This document shows positions 8,342 to 17,360 of a DNA stretch of 64,000 nt, piece after piece. The notes under the pieces were generated by a model that did not search any database, was not told the DNA's origin, and saw only the letters and a program-made list of their open reading frames with translations. Made by a program: the position numbers and the translations under genes. The stretch comes from JAWKUK01 sp041398605 (GTDB lineage: Bacteria > Planctomycetota > UBA1135 > GCA-002686595). Every line of letters begins with the position of its first letter. The first letter of the stretch is position 1. The stretch is taken from contig JAWKUK010000010.1 of NCBI GenBank assembly GCA_041398605.1, forward strand, positions 186,001 through 250,000, written 5' to 3'.

Positions 8342-9259
8342 TCACGCCCGGGGGGCGAGGCGCGCCGCGCCGATCCAGCCGGCGTCCGCGCCGAGCTGTG
8401 CGCCCGTCACCTGGGCCGGGGGGCGCCCATAGGCGCGCTCGCGCAAGACCTCTTCGATGCCTGGCCGCAAGGCCTCGAGCGCGCCGCCGAAGCCGCCGCC
8501 GACCACGAACAGCGGGACGTCGAGCAGCAGCACGGTGTCCGCCATTGCCTGCCCGAGGTCGCGGCCGATCGCATGCATGAGCTCGCGCTCGGGTCCCGGG
8601 CCTCTTTGGGCTGCGGCCGAGATGCTCGGGAGGTCGTCACCCAGGCCGCGGTTGCGCGCCCTGGTCATCGCAGCGGTCGCCGACGCGAGCCGCTCGATGC
8701 AGCCGTATGCGCCGCACTTGCAGCGGAGCTCGCCGTCGTCGGGTTGTTTCGCCGCCTCAGGCCGGACGGAGATGTGGCCGAACTCGCCAGCCTTTCCGCT
8801 GGCGCCGATGAAGAGCTTGCCGTCGAGGATGATGCCGCCGCCGATGCCCGTCCCGAGGGTGACAAAGACGACGTCGCGCGCGCCCTGGCCGCCGCCGAGC
8901 CACTGCTCGCCGACCGCCGCCGCGTTGGCGTCGTTCTCGAGGTGGATCTGCTCCAACGGCACGCCGAGCGCTTCGGCGATACCTGCCGTGAGGCTCACGC
9001 CGACCAGGTTGGGCATGTTGGCGCTCGCGTCCGTCATGCCCGTCTCGCGCTCGAAGAGGCCCGCACAGCCGACGCCCAGGCGCCCCTCGAAGCCGAGCTC
9101 GCGCGCCAGGCTCGCGCAGCGCGCGAAGATCTCGGCCGCGGGCACGCTCGGGTCGAAGTCGCGCGCGCCACGCGCGAGCACCTCCCCGCCCGTATCGATC
9201 GCGCCACCCTTGATCGAGGTCCCACCGATGTCGAGGCCGACGAGACGTTGACCGTTCAC
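8342..9259 (-). CDS. ROK-family sugar kinase (glucokinase-like)
   Basis: A 305-residue ROK kinase that probably phosphorylates glucose or a related hexose with ATP. Motifs in order: DIGGTSIKGG (phosphate-binding, near residue 10), ENDANAAAVGE, GTGIGGGIILDGKL, GEFGHISV (ExGH) and the zinc site CKCGAYGCIE (CxCGxxGCxE). There is no helix-turn-helix domain, so it is an enzyme rather than a ROK repressor. The GTG start overlaps the stop of the glycogen-synthase-like gene (GTGA), which links it to sugar storage or use. Confidence 0.9.
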   Translation of the reverse strand: MNGQRLVGLDIGGTSIKGGAIDTGGEVLARGARDFDPSVPAAEIFARCASLARELGFEGRLGVGCAGLFERETGMTDASANMPNLVGVSLTAGIAEALGVPLEQIHLENDANAAAVGEQWLGGGQGARDVVFVTLGTGIGGGIILDGKLFIGASGKAGEFGHISVRPEAAKQPDDGELRCKCGAYGCIERLASATAAMTRARNRGLGDDLPSISAAAQRGPGPERELMHAIGRDLGQAMADTVLLLDVPLFVVGGGFGGALEALRPGIEEVLRERAYGRPPAQVTGAQLGADAGWIGAARLAPRA

Positions 9260-11481
9260 TTCTTCTTGGTCGCCTTCTTCGACGGAGGCTTGGTGGCGTC
9301 CGCCGACTTGCTAGCGGGCTTCTTGGATGCGCTGGCGGGGGACTTGGCCGGCGCCTTTGACGCGCGCGACTTCGCCGCGGGCTTCGACGCGGTCTTGGAG
9401 GCCTTCGGCGCGGTTGTCGACGGGTCGGTGGCCTTCTTCTCCTTGACTTGCTTGGACTTACCCTTCGCGGGGGGCTCCGCCTGCTCCGCGGGCTCTTTGG
9501 GCGGCTCTTTGGGCGGCTCCTTGGGCGGCGCGGTCTTGGCGGCCGCGGGCTTGGCCTTCTTTCCAGCGCTGGGGGCAGCCTTCGTCGACTTGGCCGCGGC
9601 CTTTGCCGCGGGCACCGACTCGGGGCCGTCCAGAGCGCTCCCGCCGGCCGCTCCTGCTGCGGCGCCCGGGTCAGCCTTCGCCTTCGCCTTGCCCGTCGCC
9701 GCCTTCTTGGCGACGGCGGCTTTGGCGCCCTTGTTGGCGTCCATCTTCGCGGTGAGCTTCTCTTCGCGCTCCGAGCGCTCTTCCGCGCTCGCAGCCCCGC
9801 GACGGACAACGGGCGTCGCGGGCGCGTTCTCCTCGTCGCCGTCGAAGTTCGACGGCAAGGTCGGGTGAATCTTCTTCGGGCGGGGCGGCGGCGGCTCGGG
9901 TGCAGAGACGACGTGCCGCTTGACCTTCTTCCGCTTGCGCTTCTCAGCGCCGGTCGCGAGGCGCACCGCACGGCGGTACGCCTCGTCGTACTCACGGCCG
10001 CACTCCTGCCACGAGAAGTCGAGCTCCATGCAGCGCTTGACGATGGCCTTCCATTCGGTGGCCTTCTTGTACAGCGCTCGCATCGCATCGACGCCGGAGA
10101 CGAGCGAGTCCGGCGTGTACGAATCGAAGAGGAAGCCGGTCCCGCGCTCAGGGGCGGGATCCGCGGTCGGCGCCGCCCCCGCGCCCCGCGCGACGCCTGC
10201 GTTCTGCGCGGCCCCCGTGTCTCCGTCCTCGGAGAGCTCCGTGATGAGGTCCTCGAGCCCGCTCTGTGCGTAGGCGATCGGGGTCACGCCGTAGCGCAAC
10301 GCGATCGCGCAGAGCGACGTCGACGCGTGATAGTGACCAGGGAGGAGCAGCGCGTCTGCGGCCCCGAGCAACGCGTGCGCGGTGTTGACGTTGTAGCCCT
10401 CGATCAGCTTGCAGTTGCCCGCGAAGGTCTGCTCGAGGGTCCGGATTCGATCGAGGATCTCCGGCGCACCGGGGCCCATCATCACGAGCTCGATCTCGCG
10501 CTCGAGCATCGGCGTCAGCGCCTCTGCGAGCACGTCGAAGCCGCCGTCCGTGTCGAAGCGTGAGATCACGGCAACGAGCGGCTTCTTCGGGTTGTTCTCC
10601 AGCTTCAGCGCGTCCTGCAGCGTGGACTTGCACTTCCGCTTGCCGACGGAGGGGTCCGCCTGGGTCGCTGAGTAGGTCTGCGCGAGCAACGGATCGTTCG
10701 AAGGGTCCCAGGCGCGATAGTCGATCCCCGCGCGGATGCCGACCAGGTCCTCTTCGCGGCGCTGGAACGTGTCTTCGAGGCCGTCGCCGCGATTGAGCTG
10801 CTTCAGGCGCGTCGCCATCGTCGGTGAGCTCGCGCCGACGATCGTCGCGAATTCGGCCCCCGCCTTCATGAAGTTCACGCGCGCCGAGAGCTCGATGCCC
10901 TCCGTGAACCTGAAGTACTGCGACGGGATGCCGATCTTCGGCAGCACTTCGCGCTCGAAGGTCCCCTGCATCGCCAGGTTGTGGATCCCGAAGACCGTCG
11001 CCGACTTGTCGAGCGCGTGCCCCTTGCCGTGCTCGAGCTGCTTGATCAGGGGGAGGAGGCCCGTGGTCCAGTCGAACCCGTGGATGACGTCGGGCAGGAA
11101 CCCGAGCTGCTGCGTGCCCTCGAGGACGGCGCGCGCGAAGAGCGCGAAGCGGCGCCAGTTGTCCGCATACGGGCCGCTATCGTCGCCGTAGGGGTGGCGC
11201 TCGCGGAACAGGACGTGGTCGACGAGGACCACCGGCAGGTCACGCACGTGGCCGCGGTGCAGCTTGATCTGGGCGACGCCGTCCCCGTCTTTGACGCGGT
11301 AATTGGCGACTTCGCGCAGGCCGAGCACGCGGACGTCCTCGACATCGATCGTCCAGGGCAGGAACACGAGGACCTCGTGCCCTTGCTGCATGAGCGTCCG
11401 GGGCAAGCTCTCCGCGAACTCGGCGAGGCCTGTGCGGCGGACGAGTGACTGGAGTTCTGGTGTGGCGAACGCGACCTTCAA
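9256..11481 (-). CDS. Glycogen-synthase-like GT5 protein with histone-like tail
   Basis: About 741 residues. Residues 1-510 follow the GT-B plan of bacterial glycogen synthases (KVAFATPELQSLV at the N-terminus, VIHGFDWTTGLLPL, VISRF, LLGAADALLLPGHY). Key GlgA residues look replaced: the KTGGL sugar-nucleotide motif reads RRTGL (15-19), the Lys after the VxSR strand is absent (RFDTDGG), and the EPCG glutamate is a histidine (YHASTS). Activity as a normal ADP-glucose synthase is therefore doubtful. Residues 511-741 form a Lys/Ala/Pro tail with PKEPPKEPPKEP and histone-H1-like AKP/KKA runs. The start is a TTG: 11481 puts Met just before the first strand, and TTG 11493 is also possible. Confidence 0.75.
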   Translation of the reverse strand: MKVAFATPELQSLVRRTGLAEFAESLPRTLMQQGHEVLVFLPWTIDVEDVRVLGLREVANYRVKDGDGVAQIKLHRGHVRDLPVVLVDHVLFRERHPYGDDSGPYADNWRRFALFARAVLEGTQQLGFLPDVIHGFDWTTGLLPLIKQLEHGKGHALDKSATVFGIHNLAMQGTFEREVLPKIGIPSQYFRFTEGIELSARVNFMKAGAEFATIVGASSPTMATRLKQLNRGDGLEDTFQRREEDLVGIRAGIDYRAWDPSNDPLLAQTYSATQADPSVGKRKCKSTLQDALKLENNPKKPLVAVISRFDTDGGFDVLAEALTPMLEREIELVMMGPGAPEILDRIRTLEQTFAGNCKLIEGYNVNTAHALLGAADALLLPGHYHASTSLCAIALRYGVTPIAYAQSGLEDLITELSEDGDTGAAQNAGVARGAGAAPTADPAPERGTGFLFDSYTPDSLVSGVDAMRALYKKATEWKAIVKRCMELDFSWQECGREYDEAYRRAVRLATGAEKRKRKKVKRHVVSAPEPPPPRPKKIHPTLPSNFDGDEENAPATPVVRRGAASAEERSEREEKLTAKMDANKGAKAAVAKKAATGKAKAKADPGAAAGAAGGSALDGPESVPAAKAAAKSTKAAPSAGKKAKPAAAKTAPPKEPPKEPPKEPAEQAEPPAKGKSKQVKEKKATDPSTTAPKASKTASKPAAKSRASKAPAKSPASASKKPASKSADATKPPSKKATKKK

Positions 11482-11768
11482 GGCCGAGAGCAATCGTTGT
11501 CGAGCCGTGGCGAACCTGGTCGCTGCCGACGACGAGCCCAGTGCGGTGGGACCCCAGTGCGATGGGGACGCGCCAGGCGACGCTGACAGAGAGCCAGGGG
11601 GGGTGGACCGGAGGAGCTCGTCCAGGGGCTCGGATCCAGGAGAATCTGGACCCCTAGGGAGTTCCGCCCTCGCGGGAAGGAGCCCGGATGAGGGGCGCCC
11701 CGACGCAAGGACGACGCACCCTAGTGCAGGGTCGCCGTCCGATGCGAGGGCGCGCGCTCACAAATTAT
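11482..11768. other. Gene-free stretch upstream of the GlgA-like gene
   Basis: About 290 bp between the glycogen-synthase-like start and the hairpin after the M48 gene. Open frames here have low-GC third positions and no recognisable domain. It presumably holds the promoter and leader of the GlgA-like/ROK/glc run. I see only a weak 5-bp dyad (TCCAG/CTGGA around 11634-11650) and no convincing -35/-10 pair. Confidence 0.4.
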
Positions 11769-11797
11769 CGTAAGTGCAGTGCGGGCAAGCACTTACG
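11769..11797 (-). terminator. Hairpin directly after the M48 gene
   Basis: A perfect 9-bp inverted repeat (CGTAAGTGC, 11769-11777; GCACTTACG, 11789-11797) with an 11-nt loop begins one base after the stop codon of the minus-strand M48 protease gene. In the direction of transcription it is followed by ATAATTTG, the only AT-rich patch nearby. This fits an intrinsic terminator, though the T-run is weak. Confidence 0.55.
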
Positions 11798-12604
11798 TCA
11801 TTTGGATCCGCCGGATTGCGCGTACACCTCGAGGGCCTCGGGCAAGAGGCCTTGGATCTGCTCGATGCGCTTCCCGTGGCTCGGGTGGGTCGACAGCCAC
11901 GCTGGCCCGGAGGCCCCGCTGGAGAGCGCTTGCATGCGCTCCCAGAAGCGGGTCGCTTCCCGCGGGTCGTAGCCGGCTCGCGCCATGTAGCGCAGGCCCG
12001 TCGCGTCGGCCTCCAGCTCGGCGTCGCGCCCAAACGACAGGTTGGCGAAGCCGGTCGCGTATTCACCGAGCGCCGCCGCGGTTTGCTGCGCGTTCGGCGT
12101 CTCGAAGATCAACACCGAGGCGATGTGGATCAACGCGCTCGCCCCCATCTGGCGCGTCATCGCGCGGGTGCCATGTCGCTGCGTCGCATGCGCGATCTCA
12201 TGGCCCATGACGACCGCGAGGCCGGCCTCGCCCTGCGCGATCGGCAGGATGCCGGTGAAGACCGCCATCTTCCCGCCAGGGAGACACCAAGCGTTGACCA
12301 TCTCCGGCTTGTTGACGAGGCGGGCCTCCCACTCGAACTGGTTCGCGACGTCGGGGTCGAAGTGCTTGGCGGCCTCGACGAGCCGCGCGGTCACTCGCTG
12401 GACCATCTCGTAATCCTGGCCTGACGTGATGACGCTCTCGCCCTGCAGGAGCTCCGGATACGCCTGGAGACCGAGGGCGGCGTCCTGCTCGATCGGGATG
12501 AGATTGAGCTGCGACAGCGTCGCGCAGGACAAGGCCGCGCAGGTCAGCAACGCGGCGGTGAAGCGGAGCGGGCGAGCGAGGCCGGAGGCGATGTAGGTCC
12601 TCAT
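11798..12604 (-). CDS. M48-family metalloprotease lipoprotein
   Basis: A 268-residue zinc protease with an N-terminal lipoprotein signal (AALLTCAALSC, lipobox Cys near residue 27). The HEIAH zinc motif (HExxH) lies near residue 137 and the third-ligand region ELEADATGLRYMARAGYDP follows, as in LoiP/YcaL/BepA-type M48 peptidases. It probably works in the periplasm on outer-membrane or misfolded proteins. ATG at 12604 directly precedes the signal peptide. It is transcribed alone, diverging from gpmI, and ends in a hairpin. Confidence 0.9.
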   Translation of the reverse strand: MRTYIASGLARPLRFTAALLTCAALSCATLSQLNLIPIEQDAALGLQAYPELLQGESVITSGQDYEMVQRVTARLVEAAKHFDPDVANQFEWEARLVNKPEMVNAWCLPGGKMAVFTGILPIAQGEAGLAVVMGHEIAHATQRHGTRAMTRQMGASALIHIASVLIFETPNAQQTAAALGEYATGFANLSFGRDAELEADATGLRYMARAGYDPREATRFWERMQALSSGASGPAWLSTHPSHGKRIEQIQGLLPEALEVYAQSGGSK

Positions 12605-12755
12605 CGTGGGATCGGAGTCTAGGGGGCGAGCGCGGACGGCGTCGATCGGCCTTCACTCTTTCGGGCCGGAGGCGGCACTATACGCGGCCGCGACTTCGGT
12701 CGCCGCCCAGCCCCGCGCGTGCCCCCCCGGCGCCGCTTGATTTCGACTCGACACC

Positions 12756-14288
12756 ATGACACGACGCCCTCTCCTCCTCGTTGTCCTCGATGGCTGGGGC
12801 CACCGCGTCGAGCGCGAGTCCAACGCGGTCCTCGCCAACGCGCCCTATTTCCACGAGCTAGCGAGCCGCCATCCCCGCTCGCTCCTCACGGCGTGCGGGC
12901 GCGAGGTCGGCCTGCCGATCGGCGTCATGGGCAACAGCGAGGTGGGGCACACGAACCTCGGCGCAGGCCGGGTCGTTTACCAGGACGTCTCGCGCATCGA
13001 CAAGGCGATCGATGACGGTGAGTTCCAGCGCAACCCGGCGTTTGCCGCCGCGTGCAACGCCGCGCGCACGAACGGCAAGGCGCTGCACCTCGTGGGCCTC
13101 ATCTCCGACGGCATGGTCCACGCAAGCGATCACCACCTACGGACGCTGCTCAAGGTCGTCGCGCAGCACGGCGTGCCGAGAGAGCGCGTCTTCGTGCACC
13201 TCTTCACCGATGGCCGCGACACGCCGCCGAACTCGGGCGTCGGCCACGTCGCGCGCGTCGTCGAGGCCTGCGAGGAGGCCGGCGTCGGGCGCGTGGCGAG
13301 CATCATCGGCCGGTACTTCGCGATGGACCGGGACAAGCGCTGGGACCGCGTCAAGCGCGCTTGGGACTTGCTCGTGCACGGCGTCGGCACGCGCGCCACG
13401 GACCCTGTCGCCGCGATGCGCGCAGCCTACGCAGCGGGCGTCTCTGACGAGTTTGTCGAGCCGCTCGTGTTCGGCGAGCCGACGGAAGGTCGCTTCGCCG
13501 ATGGTGATGCGGTCATCTCGTTCAATTACCGCGCGGATCGGATGCGTCAGCTCTGTGAGGCGCTCGGTACGCCGGGCTTCGACGGCTTCGAGCGCGGGCG
13601 CGTGCCCGCCTTGACCCTCGTGACGATGACGCGCTATCGCGAGGACTTCGCGTTCCAGGTCGCGTTCGCGCCCGTCGACTTGAACGGCATCTTTCCCGAG
13701 CTCGTCGCAGCGGCGGGGTTGCGCCAAGAGCGCGTGGCGGAGACCGAGAAGTACGCCCACGTCACGTACTTCTTCTCTGGCGGCCAGGAGCAGCCGTACT
13801 CCGGCGAGACGCGCATGCTCGTGCCGAGCCAGCGCGTCGCGACGTACGACCTCGCGCCGGAGATGAGCGCCGAGGGCATCACGACGCACCTCCTCGCGAG
13901 CCTCGAGCGCAACGAGACCGACGTCTACGTCGTCAATTTCGCGAACGCGGACATGGTCGGGCACACGGGCATCTACGAGGCCGCGGCGCGCGCCGTCGCC
14001 AAGATTGACAGTTGCCTGCAGCGCATCGTCCCTGCCGCCCTCGCGCGCGGCGCGACGGTCGGCATCACCGCGGACCACGGCAACTCCGAGCAGCTCTGGG
14101 ACGAGGTCCACCAGCAGCCGCACACCGCGCACACCTTGAACCCTGTCCCCTTCTTGCTCGTCGACGAGGCGCATCGCGGCGCCAAGCTGCGCGAGTTCGG
14201 CATCCTCGCGGACGTCGCGCCGACGTTGCTCGAGGTGCTGGGGCTGCAGAAGCACGCGCGCATGGACGGGCGCTCGCTCCTCTCTTGA
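12756..14288 (+). CDS. gpmI: 2,3-bisphosphoglycerate-independent phosphoglycerate mutase
   Basis: A 510-residue di-metal enzyme that interconverts 3- and 2-phosphoglycerate in glycolysis. Family motifs: VVLDGWG (metal Asp), GNSEVGHTNLGAGR with nucleophilic Ser61, HLFTDGRDTPP, NYRADRMRQL, HVTYFFSGGQE, NFANADMVGHTG, TADHGNSEQ and HTAHTLNPVPF. Length is normal (about 510). The ATG at 12756 sits immediately before the first strand. The asd gene follows after 39 bp on the same strand and may share a transcript. Confidence 0.96.
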   Translation: MTRRPLLLVVLDGWGHRVERESNAVLANAPYFHELASRHPRSLLTACGREVGLPIGVMGNSEVGHTNLGAGRVVYQDVSRIDKAIDDGEFQRNPAFAAACNAARTNGKALHLVGLISDGMVHASDHHLRTLLKVVAQHGVPRERVFVHLFTDGRDTPPNSGVGHVARVVEACEEAGVGRVASIIGRYFAMDRDKRWDRVKRAWDLLVHGVGTRATDPVAAMRAAYAAGVSDEFVEPLVFGEPTEGRFADGDAVISFNYRADRMRQLCEALGTPGFDGFERGRVPALTLVTMTRYREDFAFQVAFAPVDLNGIFPELVAAAGLRQERVAETEKYAHVTYFFSGGQEQPYSGETRMLVPSQRVATYDLAPEMSAEGITTHLLASLERNETDVYVVNFANADMVGHTGIYEAAARAVAKIDSCLQRIVPAALARGATVGITADHGNSEQLWDEVHQQPHTAHTLNPVPFLLVDEAHRGAKLREFGILADVAPTLLEVLGLQKHARMDGRSLLS

Positions 14289-14327
14289 CGCGCCGTCCGC
14301 GTCCGCGCGCGCCCCTCGCACGACCCC

Positions 14328-15473
14328 ATGAGCACGCCTGACACTCGGACTCCCGTCGCCGTCCTCGGCGCCACTGGGATGGTCGGGCAGCGCTTTGTCT
14401 CGCTGCTCGATGGGCACCCTTGGTTCAAGCTCGCTGAGGTCGCGGCCTCGACGCGCAGCGCGGGGCGGCGCTACGCGGATGCGGTCGTCTGGGCGTCGCC
14501 GGGCGAGGTCCCTGCGTCAGCCGCGGACCTCGTCATCGAGGCTGTCGACGAGGAGCTGCCGCAGCGCCTCTCCTCGCCGCTCGTCTTCTCCGCCCTCGAC
14601 GCCGAGGTCGCGCGCGAGGTCGAGCCCGCCATGGCGCGCGCCGGCAAGCTGGTCATCACGAACGCCAGCGCATTTCGGATGGACCCCCGTGTGCCGCTCC
14701 TCGTGCCAGAGGTGAACGCTGAGCACCTCGCGCTGCTCCCTGGCTTCGGTGAGGCGAGCGCCGCAGCGCCGCCGGCCGCGGCGGACGCCTGGGGCGGGAA
14801 CGGCGGCGCGCTCATCGCGAACCCGAACTGCTCGACGATCGGCCTCGTGCTCGCCCTCGCCCCGCTCGCGCGGGCGTTTGGCGTCGAGGCCGCGCACGTC
14901 GTGAGCCTCCAGGCGCTCTCTGGCGCGGGGCGGCCGGGGGTCTCGGCGCTCGACGCGCTCGACAACGTGATCCCCTTCATCGCCGGCGAGGAGGACAAGC
15001 TCGCGACGGAGCCGGGGAAGATCCTCGGTCGGCTGGTCGAGCATGGGGGAGCGCGGCGGCTCGAGCCCGACCCCGTGGTCATCAGCGCCCAGTGCAACCG
15101 GGTCCCCGTGCGCGACGGGCACACGCTCTGCGTCAGCGTCCGCCTCGGCGACCGAGCAGGGCGTGCCCCGTCACGCGAGGATGTCCTCGCTGCGTGGCGG
15201 GAGTTCCGTGGTGCGGCGCCAGTCCCGGGTCTGCCGAGCGCGCCGCCGATGCCTGTGGTCTACGACCCCGCTCCAACCGCCCCTCAGCCGCTTCTGCATC
15301 GCGAGGTGGGGCGCGGGATGACTGCGGTGATCGGGCGGCTGCAGCCTTGTCCCGTTCTAGGATGGCGCTTCGTATGCCTCACTCACAATACGCTCAGGGG
15401 GGCCGCCGGCGGCGCGCTCTTGTGCGCGGAGCTCGCGCTCGCCCGCGGCTGGCGGCCGACGGCGCGCCCCTGA
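14328..15473 (+). CDS. asd: Aspartate-semialdehyde dehydrogenase
   Basis: Reduces aspartyl-4-phosphate to aspartate semialdehyde with NADPH, for lysine/diaminopimelate, threonine and methionine synthesis. The 381-residue protein has the NADP loop VLGATGMVGQRFVSLL, the catalytic Cys168 in NPNCSTIG, the substrate region SLQALSGAGRPG, and the active-site His region of RVPVRDGHTLCV. The motif set and length resemble the archaeal/fungal-type enzyme more than the short enterobacterial form. ATG at 14328 follows gpmI by 39 bp. Confidence 0.93.
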   Translation: MSTPDTRTPVAVLGATGMVGQRFVSLLDGHPWFKLAEVAASTRSAGRRYADAVVWASPGEVPASAADLVIEAVDEELPQRLSSPLVFSALDAEVAREVEPAMARAGKLVITNASAFRMDPRVPLLVPEVNAEHLALLPGFGEASAAAPPAAADAWGGNGGALIANPNCSTIGLVLALAPLARAFGVEAAHVVSLQALSGAGRPGVSALDALDNVIPFIAGEEDKLATEPGKILGRLVEHGGARRLEPDPVVISAQCNRVPVRDGHTLCVSVRLGDRAGRAPSREDVLAAWREFRGAAPVPGLPSAPPMPVVYDPAPTAPQPLLHREVGRGMTAVIGRLQPCPVLGWRFVCLTHNTLRGAAGGALLCAELALARGWRPTARP

Positions 15474-15489
15474 GCAACGGAGACCCAGC

Positions 15490-15553
15490 GCGCCGGTCGC
15501 CCCGCGCGCCGGTCGCCCCGTGCGCCGGTCGCCCCGTGCGCCGGTCGCCCCGT
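15490..15553. repeat. 16-bp tandem repeat, four copies
   Basis: Four consecutive 16-bp units (consensus GCGCCGGTCGCCCCGT; the first ends in C) occupy 15490-15553 in the 244-bp gap between asd and the secreted hydrolase, followed by a broken fifth unit. No coding sequence fits. It looks like a slipped-strand minisatellite; a role as a transcription pause or protein site is unknown. Confidence 0.85.
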
Positions 15554-15717
15554 GCGCCGAGGCCGGCAGCGCTCCGAGAATTGGACACCCGGCGGACGCC
15601 CGGCGCCAGCCTCCGCGCGAAGGCCATGCTACTCTCGTCAGGTCCCTGCGCGCTCTCCCTCTGCACCCGCCTCCCCTTGGCTGTAGAGGACGGAGTGCGC
15701 GATCGCATTCGATCCCC

Positions 15718-17259
15718 ATGGCCTTGCTCGCCCCGATCCCCGGACCTCTGGCCCTAGCCCAACGTCTCGTCGCTCGCTCGCTTGCGCGTCCCGGGAGCGG
15801 GCTCGCTTGGGGCCGGTGCGTCCTCGCGCTGGCGATCGCGTTGGTCCTTAACGGTGCTGCGCGCGCGCAAGGAAGTGTCGACCTCGCGCCGATCTTCGCG
15901 CCGCCGACACCTGCGGAGATCCAGGCCGTGCGCGTGGACTGGCTCAGCCGCCAGGACAGCGTCAATGGGTTCCGTGTCGAAGCCGCATACACAGAGCCGA
16001 TCTCGACCGCCTACTTCGAGATCGTGAGCCACGTCGTCGAGGGCTTCCGCCACTATGGCGCGATCCGTTATCCGCTGCAGTATGTGCCTGGCGGAAAGTA
16101 CCCGGTCCTCGTCGCGTGCCACGGCGGAACGATCGGGGTCGCGGTCGAGGAGGTCGCGAACCTCCTGGTGCACTTCCCCGGCCAGTGTGTCTCGGACCAG
16201 TTCTTCATGGTCATCCCCAGCTACCGCAGCGAGGTGCTAGGGACGTCGATGGCGGGGATCTTCCAGTCCGAAGGCACGTCGTCCTGGGCCGATCGCGACG
16301 TCGATGACACGCGGGCGCTCTTGAGCGCGGCGCTCGACCACCAGCCGGACATGGACCGCGCACGGATCGCGGGGTGGGGGATCAGCCGCGGGGCGACGGT
16401 CGCGCTGCTGCTGTCGATCCGCGACCCGCGCGTTCGGCGCGTGGTCGACATGTTCGGGTTCACCGACCTCTCTTTGCCGAGCCTCGTGGGGCTGGTCGAT
16501 GGGATTGCCAATCACGGCTTCGCGTCGGCGGGCCTCGGCGGGCTCGTCTACGACGCCATTGTGGAGCCCTATGTCCTGGGGCAGGCCTCGTTGGCCGAAG
16601 CGCGCCTCGCTTGGATTCGTCGTTCGCCCAGCTTCTTTGCGTCGGCCTTGCCAACGCTTCAAGCGCACCACGGCTTGATGGACGACTCCGTCGACGTGAC
16701 GCATACGCAGGCGCTGCTGGACGCGCTCGCCGCGGCGGGCGCGAGCGCCGCCAATGCGCAGGGGTACTACTATCCCACTGGGCAGCACGGTCTGAACTCC
16801 ATGCCTGGCCACGGGCCGATCGTCGAGCCGTTCCTGTGTGATCTGAACGCTGGCCCTGTCGGGTACTGCGGGCCGATGACCTTCCACGGCGGCGGCTTCA
16901 GCGCTGGGATCGACTATGCGGGCTCGACGTCATTGCAGGCGCGTGACTTCGAGCTCATCGTGCACAACGCCCGCGCGAACGGCGCTGGCCTGTTCTTCGT
17001 GTCGCCATCGATCGGCTACGTGCAGAGCGGCGCGGGCTATCTCTGCCTTGGCTTCGGCGCCCAGCGGCTGGGGCTCGCGCTCTCGGATGTCAGCGGATTG
17101 ACGCGACTGCGGCTCGATCCGGCGCTCGCGCCGGTCGGAGCGCAGTCGCTGCTCGGCGCTGGCTCGACGGCCTATTTTCAGTTCGTCTTCCGTGACTTCG
17201 GCAACCCGAACGGCGCGTGGAACTTCTCGAACGGCCTCGCAGTGACCTTCCAACCCTGA
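15718..17259 (+). CDS. Secreted alpha/beta hydrolase with planctomycete C-terminal domain
   Basis: A 513-residue exported protein with a long signal region ending near GAARAQG (about residue 45). A prolyl-oligopeptidase/dienelactone-hydrolase-like core follows: YPVLVACHGG, then the nucleophile elbow GWGISRGATVALLLS, and a likely catalytic His in GQHGLNSMPGHG. The last 90 residues, from about GGGFSAGIDYAG to FSNGLAVTFQP, form a beta-rich domain with a CLGFGAQRLG motif. That style is frequent at the ends of secreted proteins in Pla133/Poly30-like planctomycetes (from memory). ATG at 15718 is chosen because upstream in-frame sequence runs through the 16-bp repeat. Substrate unknown. Confidence 0.8.
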   Translation: MALLAPIPGPLALAQRLVARSLARPGSGLAWGRCVLALAIALVLNGAARAQGSVDLAPIFAPPTPAEIQAVRVDWLSRQDSVNGFRVEAAYTEPISTAYFEIVSHVVEGFRHYGAIRYPLQYVPGGKYPVLVACHGGTIGVAVEEVANLLVHFPGQCVSDQFFMVIPSYRSEVLGTSMAGIFQSEGTSSWADRDVDDTRALLSAALDHQPDMDRARIAGWGISRGATVALLLSIRDPRVRRVVDMFGFTDLSLPSLVGLVDGIANHGFASAGLGGLVYDAIVEPYVLGQASLAEARLAWIRRSPSFFASALPTLQAHHGLMDDSVDVTHTQALLDALAAAGASAANAQGYYYPTGQHGLNSMPGHGPIVEPFLCDLNAGPVGYCGPMTFHGGGFSAGIDYAGSTSLQARDFELIVHNARANGAGLFFVSPSIGYVQSGAGYLCLGFGAQRLGLALSDVSGLTRLRLDPALAPVGAQSLLGAGSTAYFQFVFRDFGNPNGAWNFSNGLAVTFQP

Positions 17260-17360
17260 CGTCTCCAGCCCCGACGTTTCGAGCCCTGGCCCTTCAAGCG
17301 CTGGCCTCGGCCGCGGCGCGCTGGTGCCGCGCTGACCGCTGATCTGATCGCCCTCCTCCC

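Noticed and set aside
15490..15553. Possible coding repeat (RSPRAPVAP) upstream of the secreted hydrolase
   Set aside because: The repeat is open in several frames, lies before the signal peptide ATG and would give a non-signal N-terminus.
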